Positions 17,521 through 25,621 are shown, counted from the stretch's first letter. The stretch: DNA of 28,887 bases from an uncultured Spartobacteria bacterium (GCA_937901895.1 CALGTD010000075.1:1-28887); one strand, 5' to 3'. Program-made: numbers and translations. Notes: generated by a model not told the origin, from the letters alone.

Positions 17521-18084
17521 ATGAACACGACACTCCACAAAAAGCGGATCGCAATCCTCGCGACGGACGGGTTTGAGCAGTCGGAACTCGAAGGACCTCG
17601 CGATGCCCTGAATACGGCCGGAGCTTCGGTGACCGTGGTCTCCATGAAGTCCGGCGAGATCCAGGGGATGAATCACATGGAGAAGGGGGCACCGGTGCGC
17701 GTGGATCTGACGCTCGAAGAGGCGGATGCCGGAGAGTTCGACGGGCTGGTGATTCCGGGCGGGCTCTACAATCCCGATACGCTGCGATCGACCCCCGAGG
17801 CGGTGAACTTCACCCGGGCTTTTGCGGAGGCAGGAAAGCCGATCGCCGCGATCTGCCACGGGCCGTGGCTGCTCGTGGAGGCAGGTGTGGCGCGCGGGCG
17901 GCGGATGACTTCGTGGCCGGCAATCCGAACGGATGTCGAGAACGCCGGTGGTGAATGGGTGGACGAGGAGGTGGTCGTGGACAACGGCCTCGTGACGAGC
18001 CGGAAACCGGATGACATCCCTGCCTTCAATCGCAAGATGATCGAGGAGTTTGCCGAGGGCGTGCACACGCCGGCGACGGCGTAG
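17521..18084 (+). CDS. DJ-1/PfpI-family protein (YhbO/PfpI type)
   Basis: 187 residues in a single class I glutamine-amidotransferase-like domain. Glu19 in ATDGFEQSEL and the nucleophile elbow Cys112-His113 in AAICHGPW match PfpI/YhbO/YraA proteins. These are reported as stress-protective deglycase or glyoxalase-like enzymes; older names call them intracellular proteases, and the true reaction is debated. It has no signal peptide, so it is cytoplasmic. The start ATG 17521 follows a 53-bp gap after the methyltransferase. Its stop is 1 bp from the stop of the convergent hybrid kinase gene, with no room for a terminator, so antisense read-through is likely. It borders the stress-related block to its right. 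Confidence 0.92.
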   Translation: MNTTLHKKRIAILATDGFEQSELEGPRDALNTAGASVTVVSMKSGEIQGMNHMEKGAPVRVDLTLEEADAGEFDGLVIPGGLYNPDTLRSTPEAVNFTRAFAEAGKPIAAICHGPWLLVEAGVARGRRMTSWPAIRTDVENAGGEWVDEEVVVDNGLVTSRKPDDIPAFNRKMIEEFAEGVHTPATA

Positions 18085-18085
18085 C

Positions 18086-20041
18086 CTATTGCGTGTCGGT
18101 GGTGGGCGATTCGAGCGCACGGATCAGCGTCTGTGCGTCGATGGGTTTCACGAGATGCAGATCGAAGCCGGCCTCCCGGCAGCGCCTTCGGTCTTCCTCC
18201 TGCCCCCAACCGGTGAGCGCGATCATGAAGGGGCGGGGCTTCGCACTGAGCGTGCGAATGCGCGAGCAGGCTTCGTAGCCGTCGAGTTTGGGCATGCCGA
18301 TGTCCATGAGGATGATTTCCGGCACGAATTCTTCGGCGGCCGCAACGGCGGCGAGCCCGTCGTGAACGACCCGCGCATCGTGGCCGAGGATCTTCATGAT
18401 CATTGCAAGGCTTTGAGCGGAATCCACGTTGTCATCCACGACAAGGACGCGCCGTGCAGGCGTGCCGCCGGGGGAGGGCGGTGGATTCTGCTCATGCGGT
18501 CGCGGAGCTGCGTTGATGGTCGGGATGGAAACGGTGAAGCGGCTGCCGGTGCCCGGTCCGTCGCTGTGGGCCTCGATCGTGCCTTGATGCATTTCGACCA
18601 GTTGCCGGGCGAGCGTGAGGCCGATGCCCAGGCCTCGGGAGGAGGTTTCGAGCGCACCCTCGACCTGGGTGAACAGTTCGAAGATGTCGGAGATTTTCTC
18701 TGCGGGAATGCCGATGCCGTTGTCGGAAACCGTTACGATCACGCGGCCGGGTTCCCGAATGGTGTTGAGCCGGATCTCCCCGCCCGACGGAGTGTATCGC
18801 GCCGCGTTGGTGAGGAGATTGGAAAAGACCTGCGCGAGCCGCACGGGGTCGGCCTCGACCAGTGTTTCATCGGGAGGAAGATTGATATGGAGTCGATGGG
18901 CGCCGGCTTCGATCTCGGCCGTGCTGGCTTCCAACGCATGCCGCAGGATGGCGGCAATGGAGGCCTGCTCGGTTTTGAGAACGAGCTTCCCGCTGGTGAT
19001 GCGCCCCACGTCGAGAAGGTCGTCGATCAACCGTGACATCAGCCGAAGCTGACGATCCATGACGTCGGCTGCATCGGCGTGGCTTTTCTTGTCCTCGGTG
19101 AGGCGGAGGACCTGCAGGGCATTGCTGAGCGGAGCAAGGGGGCCGCGGAGTTCGTGGGCGAGTGTCGCGAGAAAGTGATTCTTGCGCTGGTCGGCGATGC
19201 GGAGCTCCTCCTCGACCTTCTTGAGCCTGCCAATGTTGCGGGCGATCTTCGAGGCTCCGACGATGTTCCCTGCCTCGTCCTTGATCGGCGAAACGGTGAG
19301 CGAAACATCCACAAGCGTGCCGTCCTTGCGCTGACGGACCGTCTCGAAATGCTCGATGCGATTGCCCCTGCGGATGCGATTGAGAATGCCCGCCTCCTCG
19401 TCATGCCGGTCGGGCGGAATCAGCACCGTGACCGGGAGGCCGACGATCTCTTCCGGTCGGTAGCCGAATATCCGCGTCGCACCGCCGTTCCAACTCGTGA
19501 TGATGCCATGGAGGTCCTTGCTGATAATTGCGTCGTCCGAGGATTCCACGATGGCGGCAAGGCGGCGGATCTCCGCGTCGATCCCCTTCCGCTCGGAGAC
19601 ATCCTGAAAGGCGTTGATCGCGCCGCGCACTGTTCCGTCCGCGTCGCGGATCGGATCGACATTCACCATCGTGTGAAATTCGTCGCCATCCGCATTTCGA
19701 ACGGTGGCCTGCACATTGCGGAAGGAGAGACCCTCCTTTATCGCCCGGGCCATCGGCGTGCAATCGCGCGGCACTGCCGTGCCATCGGCAAGACGCACTT
19801 CTTTGAATGCGCAAAACAGGGGTTCCTCCGCGCCGAGCTGCGGGCGCATTCCCCAAAGCGCCGCCGCCTGCTCGTTGTAGTAGGTAATCCGCCCCTCCGC
19901 GTCGCAGATGGAAACTCCGATCGGCAGAAGGTCGACGATTTGCTGGTAATGCTCCACGCGTTCCCCCGCGAGGTTGCCGTTCCGGCCCCCATCGCTGGCC
20001 GCTAAATTCTCGACGGGTGGGGGCAGGTTGCGTGCGGTCAT
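18086..20041 (-). CDS. Soluble hybrid histidine kinase (PAS-PAS-HisKA-HATPase-REC)
   Basis: 651 residues without a transmembrane segment. PAS 1 (about 28-150) ends in VSERK; PAS 2 (about 158-275) has IVESSDDAIISKDLHGIITSWN and the GYRPEEI motif. HisKA has His296 in ATLAHELRGPL. The HATPase has the N-box around Asn407 to Asn412, DNGIGIP and GLGIGLTLA. The C-terminal receiver (530-645) has Asp580 in ILMDIGMP and Lys632 in LVKPID. The signal is probably a cytoplasmic ligand or redox cue read by the PAS domains; no heme or flavin residue pattern is obvious. The receiver may relay to a separate partner; no Hpt gene is nearby. The LuxR-type regulator at 25622 is a possible but unproven partner. Closely related builds are common in soil bacteria as orphan hybrids. 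Confidence 0.95.
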   Translation of the reverse strand: MTARNLPPPVENLAASDGGRNGNLAGERVEHYQQIVDLLPIGVSICDAEGRITYYNEQAAALWGMRPQLGAEEPLFCAFKEVRLADGTAVPRDCTPMARAIKEGLSFRNVQATVRNADGDEFHTMVNVDPIRDADGTVRGAINAFQDVSERKGIDAEIRRLAAIVESSDDAIISKDLHGIITSWNGGATRIFGYRPEEIVGLPVTVLIPPDRHDEEAGILNRIRRGNRIEHFETVRQRKDGTLVDVSLTVSPIKDEAGNIVGASKIARNIGRLKKVEEELRIADQRKNHFLATLAHELRGPLAPLSNALQVLRLTEDKKSHADAADVMDRQLRLMSRLIDDLLDVGRITSGKLVLKTEQASIAAILRHALEASTAEIEAGAHRLHINLPPDETLVEADPVRLAQVFSNLLTNAARYTPSGGEIRLNTIREPGRVIVTVSDNGIGIPAEKISDIFELFTQVEGALETSSRGLGIGLTLARQLVEMHQGTIEAHSDGPGTGSRFTVSIPTINAAPRPHEQNPPPSPGGTPARRVLVVDDNVDSAQSLAMIMKILGHDARVVHDGLAAVAAAEEFVPEIILMDIGMPKLDGYEACSRIRTLSAKPRPFMIALTGWGQEEDRRRCREAGFDLHLVKPIDAQTLIRALESPTTDTQ

Positions 20042-20194
20042 TTCAACTCATCCTAAATCGCCTGCCGGACGGTGATATCAGGGGCTTCCCGGTTCCTGGC
20101 ATCAGGGAGTTACGCCGATGATTTCGCCGGCAACATCAAGGGGCCCCTCCCGACAGGGATGCCAGAGGCTTGCCTGAGAACCCTGGAGGTTCCA

Positions 20195-20803
20195 GTGGCG
20201 ATCCCACTTCGTATGAAAACGACACGAAAAATTCTCGCGATCATGGCTGCCTTGGGAATGACCACCGCAGCCTGGGCTCAAAGCGGCGCCGGGACTGGAA
20301 CGAGTGGAGGCACATCGGGATCCACCTCCGGCCAGACCGGGACAACCGGAAATTCGTCCGGAACCTCCGGGCAAACCAATGGAGGGGGGGACTCGACCGG
20401 AACGGCAACCGGGACGCAAGGGGGCGGTCAAACGGGGACGAGTGGCACATCGGGAGACACGGGCACGGGCACTTCCACGGGCACGGAGAACAGCGGACGA
20501 ACAACGAATGGTTCCACCGGAGCCCGGGTGAATGAGAATACCGGAACCGGCCGTGCTGACGATGCATCGACGCGTAATCAGAGAACGGGCAACGGGGTGA
20601 CCGGAATGAATCCGGATCAGGGAGTGAACCGGTCGGACCGGACTTCGCCCGCGACCGGATTGGATACCGATCCGCACTCGGGTGCCCGCCGTGATCATTC
20701 CGTCACGGACGATTCGGTGGATCGCGCCATTCAAAACAATGACGACGCACGTCGGCGTATGAACGAGGCGCAGCGCGAAGCAGAGCGGAACGCCGCCGAT
20801 TGA
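20195..20803 (+). CDS. Secreted Gly/Thr/Ser-rich low-complexity protein
   Basis: 202 residues from GTG 20195, which has a perfect GGAGG five bases upstream; ATG 20213 is the alternative (196 residues) and lacks that spacing. A signal peptide (KTTRKILAIMAALGMTTAAWA) is followed by Q. The mature protein is about 110 residues of Gly, Thr, Ser and Asn (GTGTSGG-like runs), then a more charged part with Asn/Asp/Arg and an Arg/Glu/Ala-rich end that could form a helix (RRRMNEAQREAERNAAD). It contains no cysteine. I do not recognise a family. A flexible extracellular or periplasmic protein of the stress-protective or surface type is possible. The gene is monocistronic and followed by a strong inverted repeat. 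Confidence 0.72.
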   Translation: MAIPLRMKTTRKILAIMAALGMTTAAWAQSGAGTGTSGGTSGSTSGQTGTTGNSSGTSGQTNGGGDSTGTATGTQGGGQTGTSGTSGDTGTGTSTGTENSGRTTNGSTGARVNENTGTGRADDASTRNQRTGNGVTGMNPDQGVNRSDRTSPATGLDTDPHSGARRDHSVTDDSVDRAIQNNDDARRRMNEAQREAERNAAD

Positions 20804-20819
20804 TTCACTCGATTCGTCA

Positions 20820-20858
20820 CGAAACAGGGCGGCGCACCGGATGCGCCGCCCTGTTTCG
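20820..20858. terminator. 17-bp perfect inverted repeat after the Gly/Thr-rich gene
   Basis: Arms 20820-20836 and 20842-20858 (cgaaacagggcggcgca and its exact reverse complement) enclose the 5-nt loop ccgga. It is the strongest hairpin I found in the window. It lies 17 bp after a stop codon and 40 bp before the next start on the same strand. No T run follows on the plus strand, so it may act as a mRNA-stabilising end, a factor-assisted terminator or a protein site. Confidence 0.7.
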
Positions 20859-20898
20859 ATAACGGCCGGCAAACCATCTGCGGACGATATTCCGTCCG

Positions 20899-22065
20899 AT
20901 GATACATGAAGTGGATGGAGTTCCTGAGCGGGCGGCCAAAAACGCCGGACTGCGATACACGAGTGACTCGTTGCCGGGCATTCGCCGGCGTCGACGCGGG
21001 GGCAGATTCGTGTATGTCGACGCCAGCGGTGTGAGCGTCCGCGATGCCGGAACGCTCGATCGAATCCGCCGGCTCGCCATTCCTCCGGCATGGGAGGATG
21101 TGTGGATTTGCCCGGAGGAGGATGGCCATCTTCAGGCGACCGGACGGGATGCTCGCGGTCGCAAGCAATACCGCTACCACGCTGCGTGGCGCCGGACGCG
21201 GGACGAGGCGAAGTTTGACCGAATGATCGCATTCGGTCGGGCGCTGCCGAAAATCCGGAAACGGGTAGCGCGCGATCTCGCGCGACGTGGATTGTGCCGG
21301 GAGCGCGTGCTGGCGACGGTGGTGCGACTGCTCGAAACGACGCTGATGCGGGTCGGAAACGACGAGTATGCGCGTGACAACCGATCCTATGGTTTGACGA
21401 CGTTGCAGGACCGTCATGCGAAGATTCAACGGTCCGTGGTGACCTTTTCCTTTCGCGGAAAATCCGGACGGATGCATGTCATTGATGTCCGCAGCAAACA
21501 GCTCGCGCGGATTGTCCGGCGTTGCCGCGATCTTCCGGGCTATGAGTTGTTTCAATACCTCGGTGAAGACGGGCGACCGGTGGATGTCACCTCGACCCAG
21601 GTCAACGACTATCTGCGCGAAATCACCGACGAGGGGTTTACCGCGAAGGATTTTCGGACATGGGCAGGCACGGTCCTGGCGGCCCGGGCGTTGCAGGAGT
21701 TTGACCGGTTCGAGAACGCAGCGGAGGCGAAAAGGAATCTGCTTACCGCGATTGAAGCCGTGGCGAGGTTGTTGGGCAATACGCCGGCCATCTGCCGTCG
21801 ATGCTATGTGCATCCCGTGGTGCTCGATACCTATCTCGACGGATCGTTGGTGAAGCGCCTGCGAACACGGGCTGAGCGTAAATTGACCGCCGATGCCCGC
21901 AACCTTCGTCCCGAGGAAGCAGCGGTCCTCATGCTGCTGCGCGACACGCTGACACGCCGTGCGCCGGCGGCGAAATTGCGTCGACGATCCTCGATGTCCC
22001 GACGAGCGGCAGGGCACTCGCATTCCGGTTCCAAATTTCGGAAACCTCGTGCCCGGGGGACGTAG
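20899..22065 (+). CDS. DNA topoisomerase IB (poxvirus/bacterial type)
   Basis: 388 residues. The N-terminal clamp (GLRYTSDSLPGIRRRRRGG..FVYVDASG, then AIPPAWEDVWICP and HLQATGRDARGRKQYRYH) is typical of bacterial TopIB. The catalytic domain has Arg151 in LMRVGNDEYA, YGLTTLQDRH, Arg253 in KDFRTWAGT, and the catalytic Tyr303 in CRRCYVHP. It relaxes supercoils by a 3'-phosphotyrosyl intermediate and needs no ATP or metal. The C-terminal 40 residues are Arg/Ser-rich (RRRSSMSRRAAGHSHSGS) and probably bind DNA non-specifically; this tail is not conserved in the family. Bacterial TopIB genes are patchily distributed and often sit with stress genes, as here. It converges with the small membrane-protein gene. 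Confidence 0.96.
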   Translation: MIHEVDGVPERAAKNAGLRYTSDSLPGIRRRRRGGRFVYVDASGVSVRDAGTLDRIRRLAIPPAWEDVWICPEEDGHLQATGRDARGRKQYRYHAAWRRTRDEAKFDRMIAFGRALPKIRKRVARDLARRGLCRERVLATVVRLLETTLMRVGNDEYARDNRSYGLTTLQDRHAKIQRSVVTFSFRGKSGRMHVIDVRSKQLARIVRRCRDLPGYELFQYLGEDGRPVDVTSTQVNDYLREITDEGFTAKDFRTWAGTVLAARALQEFDRFENAAEAKRNLLTAIEAVARLLGNTPAICRRCYVHPVVLDTYLDGSLVKRLRTRAERKLTADARNLRPEEAAVLMLLRDTLTRRAPAAKLRRRSSMSRRAAGHSHSGSKFRKPRARGT

Positions 22066-22126
22066 ATCCGCCTCGAGATCGCAGGGACTTCCGGAAGGAA
22101 GGTTCGCCCATTCCGTATGCGGATCT
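22064..22126. other. Spaced inverted repeat between convergent genes
   Basis: agatccgc (22064-22071) and gcggatct (22119-22126) are perfect reverse complements flanking a 47-bp stretch that contains the palindrome ttccggaa. It sits between the stops of the topoisomerase and the membrane-protein genes. A bidirectional terminator is possible, but the long loop makes this weak. Confidence 0.3.
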
Positions 22127-22131
22127 GAGCC

Positions 22132-22575
22132 CTAAGGGGATGCGTCGTTCCTCTCCCGTTCTGAGAATTGAGACCGGTGGTGGAACAATGCAACCAATGC
22201 CACAAGACCGATCACGGTGTGCACCGGCGGCAACGCGAGCCATGCTGCGGATGCGACGACGAGCCATCGCCAGAACCATCGTTCGCGATAGCCGTAAACG
22301 GTGATCGCGCAGATGGCACCCGCCGATCCGAAGACCCCCAGGCCCCACACGGCGTAAAGCAGCAGGGGAAATCCCGGCTGGTTCAAGAAGTCGTGCAAGG
22401 ACCCTCCGATTGCATGGGTGGCCATTTCCGTCATGAGCACCACGAGGAGAAGGACATCGATGCAGAGAATCGCGCCGGACACTTGTGCCAGTCGGTGTCC
22501 CGGACGGCGGGAGGGGCCATTCCAGATCCCATCGAGCGTGTGTCCGCGAGCGGACGTTCCCATGGAGGCTGCCAT
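22132..22575 (-). CDS. Small multi-pass membrane protein, unknown function
   Basis: 147 residues from ATG 22575; GTG 22587 and ATG 22563 are alternatives. Three to four hydrophobic segments are visible: SGAILCIDVLLLVVLMTEM, FPLLLYAVWGLGVFGSAGAI and LVVASAAWLALPPVHTVIGLVALVALF (long enough to cross twice). The loop between the first two contains HAIGGSLHDFLNQPG. I do not recognise a family. The start lies 4 bp after the stop of the DUF4142 gene, so the two are very likely cotranscribed. Confidence 0.72.
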   Translation of the reverse strand: MAASMGTSARGHTLDGIWNGPSRRPGHRLAQVSGAILCIDVLLLVVLMTEMATHAIGGSLHDFLNQPGFPLLLYAVWGLGVFGSAGAICAITVYGYRERWFWRWLVVASAAWLALPPVHTVIGLVALVALFHHRSQFSERERNDASP

Positions 22576-22579
22576 GAGA

Positions 22580-23125
22580 TTACTCACCAGGTTGGGCGGC
22601 CTCAGTTTTCGCGTGATGAGCTTTCAAAGCCTCGAGAGTTTTCTCGGCATAGGCGCGAACTGCGGGAGTTTCCGTTTTTCCAGCAACGCGTTCGTAGGTG
22701 CGAATCGTGGCGCTGTGTTCCTTCTCCATCTCATGAAGGTATGCCTCGTCAAACTCGCTCCCTTCCAGACCAGACAGGCGCTCGTAGGTTCGCTTCTGCG
22801 CGGCAGAGGGTTCGCTGGGAACCTCGATGTTCAATCCGGTCGCGATCACCTGAAGCTCCTCCTGCGCGGCCGTGTGATCCTTCTTGATGTGTTCCGCGAG
22901 ATCGCGCACGCGTGCGTCAGACGATTTCTTCAGCGCCAGATCGGCGAGTTGGATTTCCGCGACGTTCCCCTGGCAGGCGTCGACAACGAAGCGTTCGTCT
23001 CCACCAGGAGCGTCCAGTTCATCGGTTGTAACCACCGGCTCGGTGTCCACGTCGGCGTTTGCAGCGAACGCATCAAGACTGCTCCATGCCAGGCCGGCAC
23101 AAACAAGGGCTGTAATCGTTTTCAT
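22580..23125 (-). CDS. Secreted DUF4142 protein
   Basis: 181 residues starting MKTITALVCAGLAWSSLDAFAANA, a signal peptide cut after AFA. The mature part fits DUF4142 (PF13628): FVVDACQGNVAEIQLADLALKKSSD, then VRDLAEHIKKDHTAAQEELQ, EGSEFDEAYLHEMEKEH and a closing helix with AYAEKTLEALKAHH. The family is a ferritin-like helical bundle of the periplasm or outer surface with unknown activity, common in soil and plant-associated bacteria. An in-frame extension to 23191 is Arg/Pro-rich and would spoil the signal peptide, so I rejected it. It heads a two-gene unit with the small membrane protein. A 190-bp upstream region holds its promoter; no clear boxes were seen. Confidence 0.9.
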   Translation of the reverse strand: MKTITALVCAGLAWSSLDAFAANADVDTEPVVTTDELDAPGGDERFVVDACQGNVAEIQLADLALKKSSDARVRDLAEHIKKDHTAAQEELQVIATGLNIEVPSEPSAAQKRTYERLSGLEGSEFDEAYLHEMEKEHSATIRTYERVAGKTETPAVRAYAEKTLEALKAHHAKTEAAQPGE

Positions 23126-23316
23126 GACAGGAGCAGATCGGCGCCTGCGCCGACAGGGCGTTCCCGGATTCCTGGGTCGGGGTGGACGCAAGGACGTGCG
23201 TCGAGACGCGGTCTAAGAATGAATTCCACCCCAGGGACGATTCATATCCGTTTCGAAATGACCATGCCGGTCCGAAGCCAGCCGCTGCGGGGTAGCTCGA
23301 GGATCGCGCCTTTTGC

Positions 23317-24183
23317 TCAACCGGCCAGCAGTGACGCAAGGGTGCCGGCGTCGCGCGGAGCTTTCACTTTCATGTCATTATCGAAGTAGACGAAGATTTC
23401 CCGGATCTTCCGGTTCCGATGGCGGGTGATCAGGGGGGCGTCGGGTCGCGCGATTCCTTTTTCCCAACAGCGAATTCGGGAGGCCCAGTCCCGAAGTGCG
23501 GATTTGGTGTAGCCGCTGACGTAGATTTCACTGTCCCCGTGCAGGCGCACATACACGAAGTCGCTCGTGAGATCCTCGGCGTATGGCCATTCGCCGGCAG
23601 TGTCGGCGAAAACGAATGCCACCCGATGCCGGCGCAGGAGCTGGAAAAACTCCGGGATCAGGAAGCTCCGATGCCGCACTTCCACGCAATGCCGGATCCG
23701 GCGCCGAGGTCCACAACAAAGGCTCGCACGCGCGCGCAGTCGACCGTCGTGCCTACGGGCGAGACGCGCTGCGTCGTCGGTCGTGTTGGGAAGCAGTTCG
23801 AGGAAGGCGCGAAAGGAATCGGCGTTGAATCGAAAGGACGGCGGAAACTGCCAGAGAATCGGGCCAAGCTTTTCCCTCAGCTCGAGCACGCCGGATCCGA
23901 AAAAGTTTGCGAGGGGAGTGCGGATGTCACGGAGCCGCCGCATGTGCGTGATGTAGCGACTTCCCTTCACGGAAAATACGAAGCCGGCAGGAGTGGTTTC
24001 GTGCCACTTTCGAAAGCTCGCTGGAGTCTGAAGGGAATAATGGGTTCCGTTGATCTCGATCGTCTGGAATGCGTGCGACGCGAACGACAGCTCCATGGCC
24101 TGGGGAAGGTCGTCGGGATAAAAGACGCCTCGCCACGGCGCGTAGGTCCACCCGGAGATTCCGACGCGTGTGTGGGCCTTCAC
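23317..24183 (-). CDS. DUF72 (YecE-like) TIM-barrel protein
   Basis: 288 residues from GTG 24183. The opening TRVGISGWTYAPWRGVFYP is the DUF72 hallmark, followed by FQTIEINGTHYSLQTP, FSVKGSRYITHMRRLRD, LGPILWQFPPSFRFN, VEVRHRSF, FVYVRLHGDSEIYVSGY and IFVYFDNDMKVKAPRDA, all in family order. The fold is a TIM barrel related to metal-dependent sugar-phosphate isomerases. The conserved His, Glu and Arg residues line a pocket, but the reaction is unknown. A TTG at 24237 would add 18 residues rich in charged and Pro residues; 24183 gives the usual length before the first strand. It is cytoplasmic. It lies with topoisomerase IB, DUF3008 and DUF892 genes, a mix seen in stress-gene clusters. Confidence 0.93.
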   Translation of the reverse strand: MKAHTRVGISGWTYAPWRGVFYPDDLPQAMELSFASHAFQTIEINGTHYSLQTPASFRKWHETTPAGFVFSVKGSRYITHMRRLRDIRTPLANFFGSGVLELREKLGPILWQFPPSFRFNADSFRAFLELLPNTTDDAARLARRHDGRLRARASLCCGPRRRIRHCVEVRHRSFLIPEFFQLLRRHRVAFVFADTAGEWPYAEDLTSDFVYVRLHGDSEIYVSGYTKSALRDWASRIRCWEKGIARPDAPLITRHRNRKIREIFVYFDNDMKVKAPRDAGTLASLLAG

Positions 24184-24279
24184 GTCGTAGGATCGCGATT
24201 TCCCGCGCGGGTGGTCGTCCACCGGTGCCGGCAACAAAGACCTGACGCGCGGTGAGCGGAGGCGGCGCGATCCCCCGTC

Positions 24280-24459
24280 ATGCCAGCAAAGTCCAAAAAG
24301 CAGCAGAAAGCCGCCGGTGCCGCATTGTCGGCCAAACGCGGGGAAACGAAGAAGTCCAGCTTGCGCGGTGCGTCAAAGCAGATGGCGGAGTCGATGTCGG
24401 AAGACAAACTTCGCGACCTCGCGAAGACGAAGCGGAAGAAACTTCCGGAAAAGAAATGA
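24280..24459 (+). CDS. Small basic DUF3008-like protein (59 aa)
   Basis: 59 residues beginning MPAKSKKQQKAAGAALSAKR and ending TKRKKLPEKK. This is the DUF3008 pattern: an MPAKSKxQQ start, an AKRGE segment, GASKQMAESMSEDKLRDLA in the middle and KxLPEKK at the end. Members are about 60 residues, very basic and of unknown role. The family resembles small stress-induced or nucleoid-associated peptides, but I know of no tested function. The gene is divergent from the DUF72 gene and convergent with the acidic-protein gene. GGAGG occurs 17 bp before the start, which is too far for a normal site. Confidence 0.85.
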   Translation: MPAKSKKQQKAAGAALSAKRGETKKSSLRGASKQMAESMSEDKLRDLAKTKRKKLPEKK

Positions 24460-24497
24460 CCTGCGCGGAATGCGCCGTGGAGTCTGGAGTTTCGAGT

Positions 24498-24872
24498 CTA
24501 CTCGGAAGCTTCGGATTCCTCGGCCGCCGAGATTCGCGAATCCCGATCGGCCTCTTCGATTCCTTCGTGAACGAGTTCATCGGCGAGGGATTCCTCGTCT
24601 TCCGGAGTTCTCGAGGGAGTATGGGTTCCTGATGATACCGCGGGAACTCCCGACCCGGGCCGTTCGGCCGGAGTGAGCTGGGTGTCGGTGAGATCCGCTG
24701 GAACAGGAGATCGAAGTTCACGGAGCGCCTCCTCGCGGTCCCGTTCGTTGGGAGTCGTGCGACCATCCCAATGCGCGATGTCCGATGCGCGCTTTTCGAT
24801 CAGCGCTTCATCCGCTTCTCCAAATCCCGCTCCGCCGGTCTCGATGCGTCGTGTTTCGCCTTGATCCTTCAT
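24498..24872 (-). CDS. Small acidic hydrophilic protein, unknown function
   Basis: 124 residues from ATG 24872, which has GGAG seven bases upstream (ggagacacatc), so the start is well supported. It is rich in Glu, Asp, Arg, Ser and Pro and has no hydrophobic core or cysteine. The middle has ALIEKRASDIAHWDGRTTPN followed by RDREEALRELR, which looks like a short helical domain. Beyond residue 65 it appears disordered (Pro/Ser/Thr-rich) and the last 30 residues are Glu/Asp-rich. I do not recognise a family with confidence; the helical segment vaguely recalls small DUF2934-type domains. Its composition fits the hydrophilic proteins found in desiccation and osmotic-stress loci. Confidence 0.72.
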   Translation of the reverse strand: MKDQGETRRIETGGAGFGEADEALIEKRASDIAHWDGRTTPNERDREEALRELRSPVPADLTDTQLTPAERPGSGVPAVSSGTHTPSRTPEDEESLADELVHEGIEEADRDSRISAAEESEASE

Positions 24873-25055
24873 GATGTGTCTCCGTTCAGAAATGATTCGC
24901 AAAGAAGCGCGTGCCAAGGTGTCGGGGCAATCCCCTTGCGTTGTATCGGAGGTGGGCCGCAGCTTCCTGTGCTCCGGCTCCCGATGGGAGATTCGGGGAA
25001 CATCACTAGGTGTGACGGGCGGCCTGCGCGCCGGTCAGACGCGATCCACCGCGCT

Positions 25056-25553
25056 ATGAAACTTCAAACACTACGCGACGCATTGATTCACGAACTCCGC
25101 GACCTTCACAGCGCCGAGACACAGCTCCTCAAGGCGCTCCCGAAGATGGCCAAGGCGGCAGGTCACGAGGAACTCGTGGAGGCCTTCGAAAGCCATCTTG
25201 AGGAGACAAAGGGACACGTCGAGCGGCTCGACCAGATTTTCGAACTGCTCGACGTTTCGAGCAGGGGCGAGAAGTGCAAGGCCATGGAGGGCCTGATCGC
25301 CGAGGGCGAGAAGACCATCAAGGAGGATGCCGAGGAAGCCGTCCACGACGCGCTTTTGATCGCCGCGGCACAGCGGGTCGAGCATTACGAGATTGCCGGC
25401 TACGGCACGGCACGCACGTTTGCTGCGCAGATTGGCGAGAAGAAGATCGCGGATCTCCTGCAGGAGACGCTGGACGAGGAATCGGAGACCAACGAAAAGC
25501 TGACGGAGATCGCCGAGAGCGTCGTCAACGTCGAAGCGGAATCCGCCGCCTGA
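25056..25553 (+). CDS. YciF/DUF892 ferritin-like protein
   Basis: 165 residues, the normal length of the YciF family (PF05974). The helices have the expected patterns: LIHELRDLHSAETQLLKALPKMAKAA, then LVEAFESHLEETKGHVERLDQIF, then HDALLIAAAQRVEHYEIAGYGTARTFA and LLQETLDEESETNEKL. The repeated Glu and His residues (Glu21, Glu50, His54, Glu109, Glu142 are candidates) suggest a di-iron site in a four-helix bundle. YciF-type proteins are stress-induced and cytoplasmic; activity is unknown. In-frame codons upstream of 25056 are not conserved. A strong hairpin follows the stop. It stands alone with a 180-bp upstream gap. Confidence 0.95.
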   Translation: MKLQTLRDALIHELRDLHSAETQLLKALPKMAKAAGHEELVEAFESHLEETKGHVERLDQIFELLDVSSRGEKCKAMEGLIAEGEKTIKEDAEEAVHDALLIAAAQRVEHYEIAGYGTARTFAAQIGEKKIADLLQETLDEESETNEKLTEIAESVVNVEAESAA

Positions 25554-25560
25554 TTCCCCG

Positions 25561-25595
25561 ATTGCGGACGCCGGAGCGTTTCCGGCGTCCGCGAT
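25561..25595. terminator. Bidirectional terminator between yciF-like gene and LuxR-type regulator
   Basis: gcggacgccgga (25564-25575) and tccggcgtccgc (25581-25592) pair perfectly over 12 bp around gcgtt, extended by att/gat flanks. It lies 10 bp after the yciF-like stop and 30 bp before the convergent regulator stop. Only a short T run (ttt) follows on the plus strand. Confidence 0.75.
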
Positions 25596-25621
25596 TTCCA
25601 TTCAACGGGTGGGGGCTGCGC

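Noticed and set aside
17521..18084. Intracellular protease label for the PfpI-type protein
   Set aside because: Protease activity of this group is doubtful; the family name is kept without a firm reaction.
20102..21232. 376-codon minus-strand frame opposite the Gly/Thr-rich gene
   Set aside because: The plus strand has a signal peptide, a Shine-Dalgarno site and a sensible tail; the minus product is Arg/Ser/Pro-rich without motifs.
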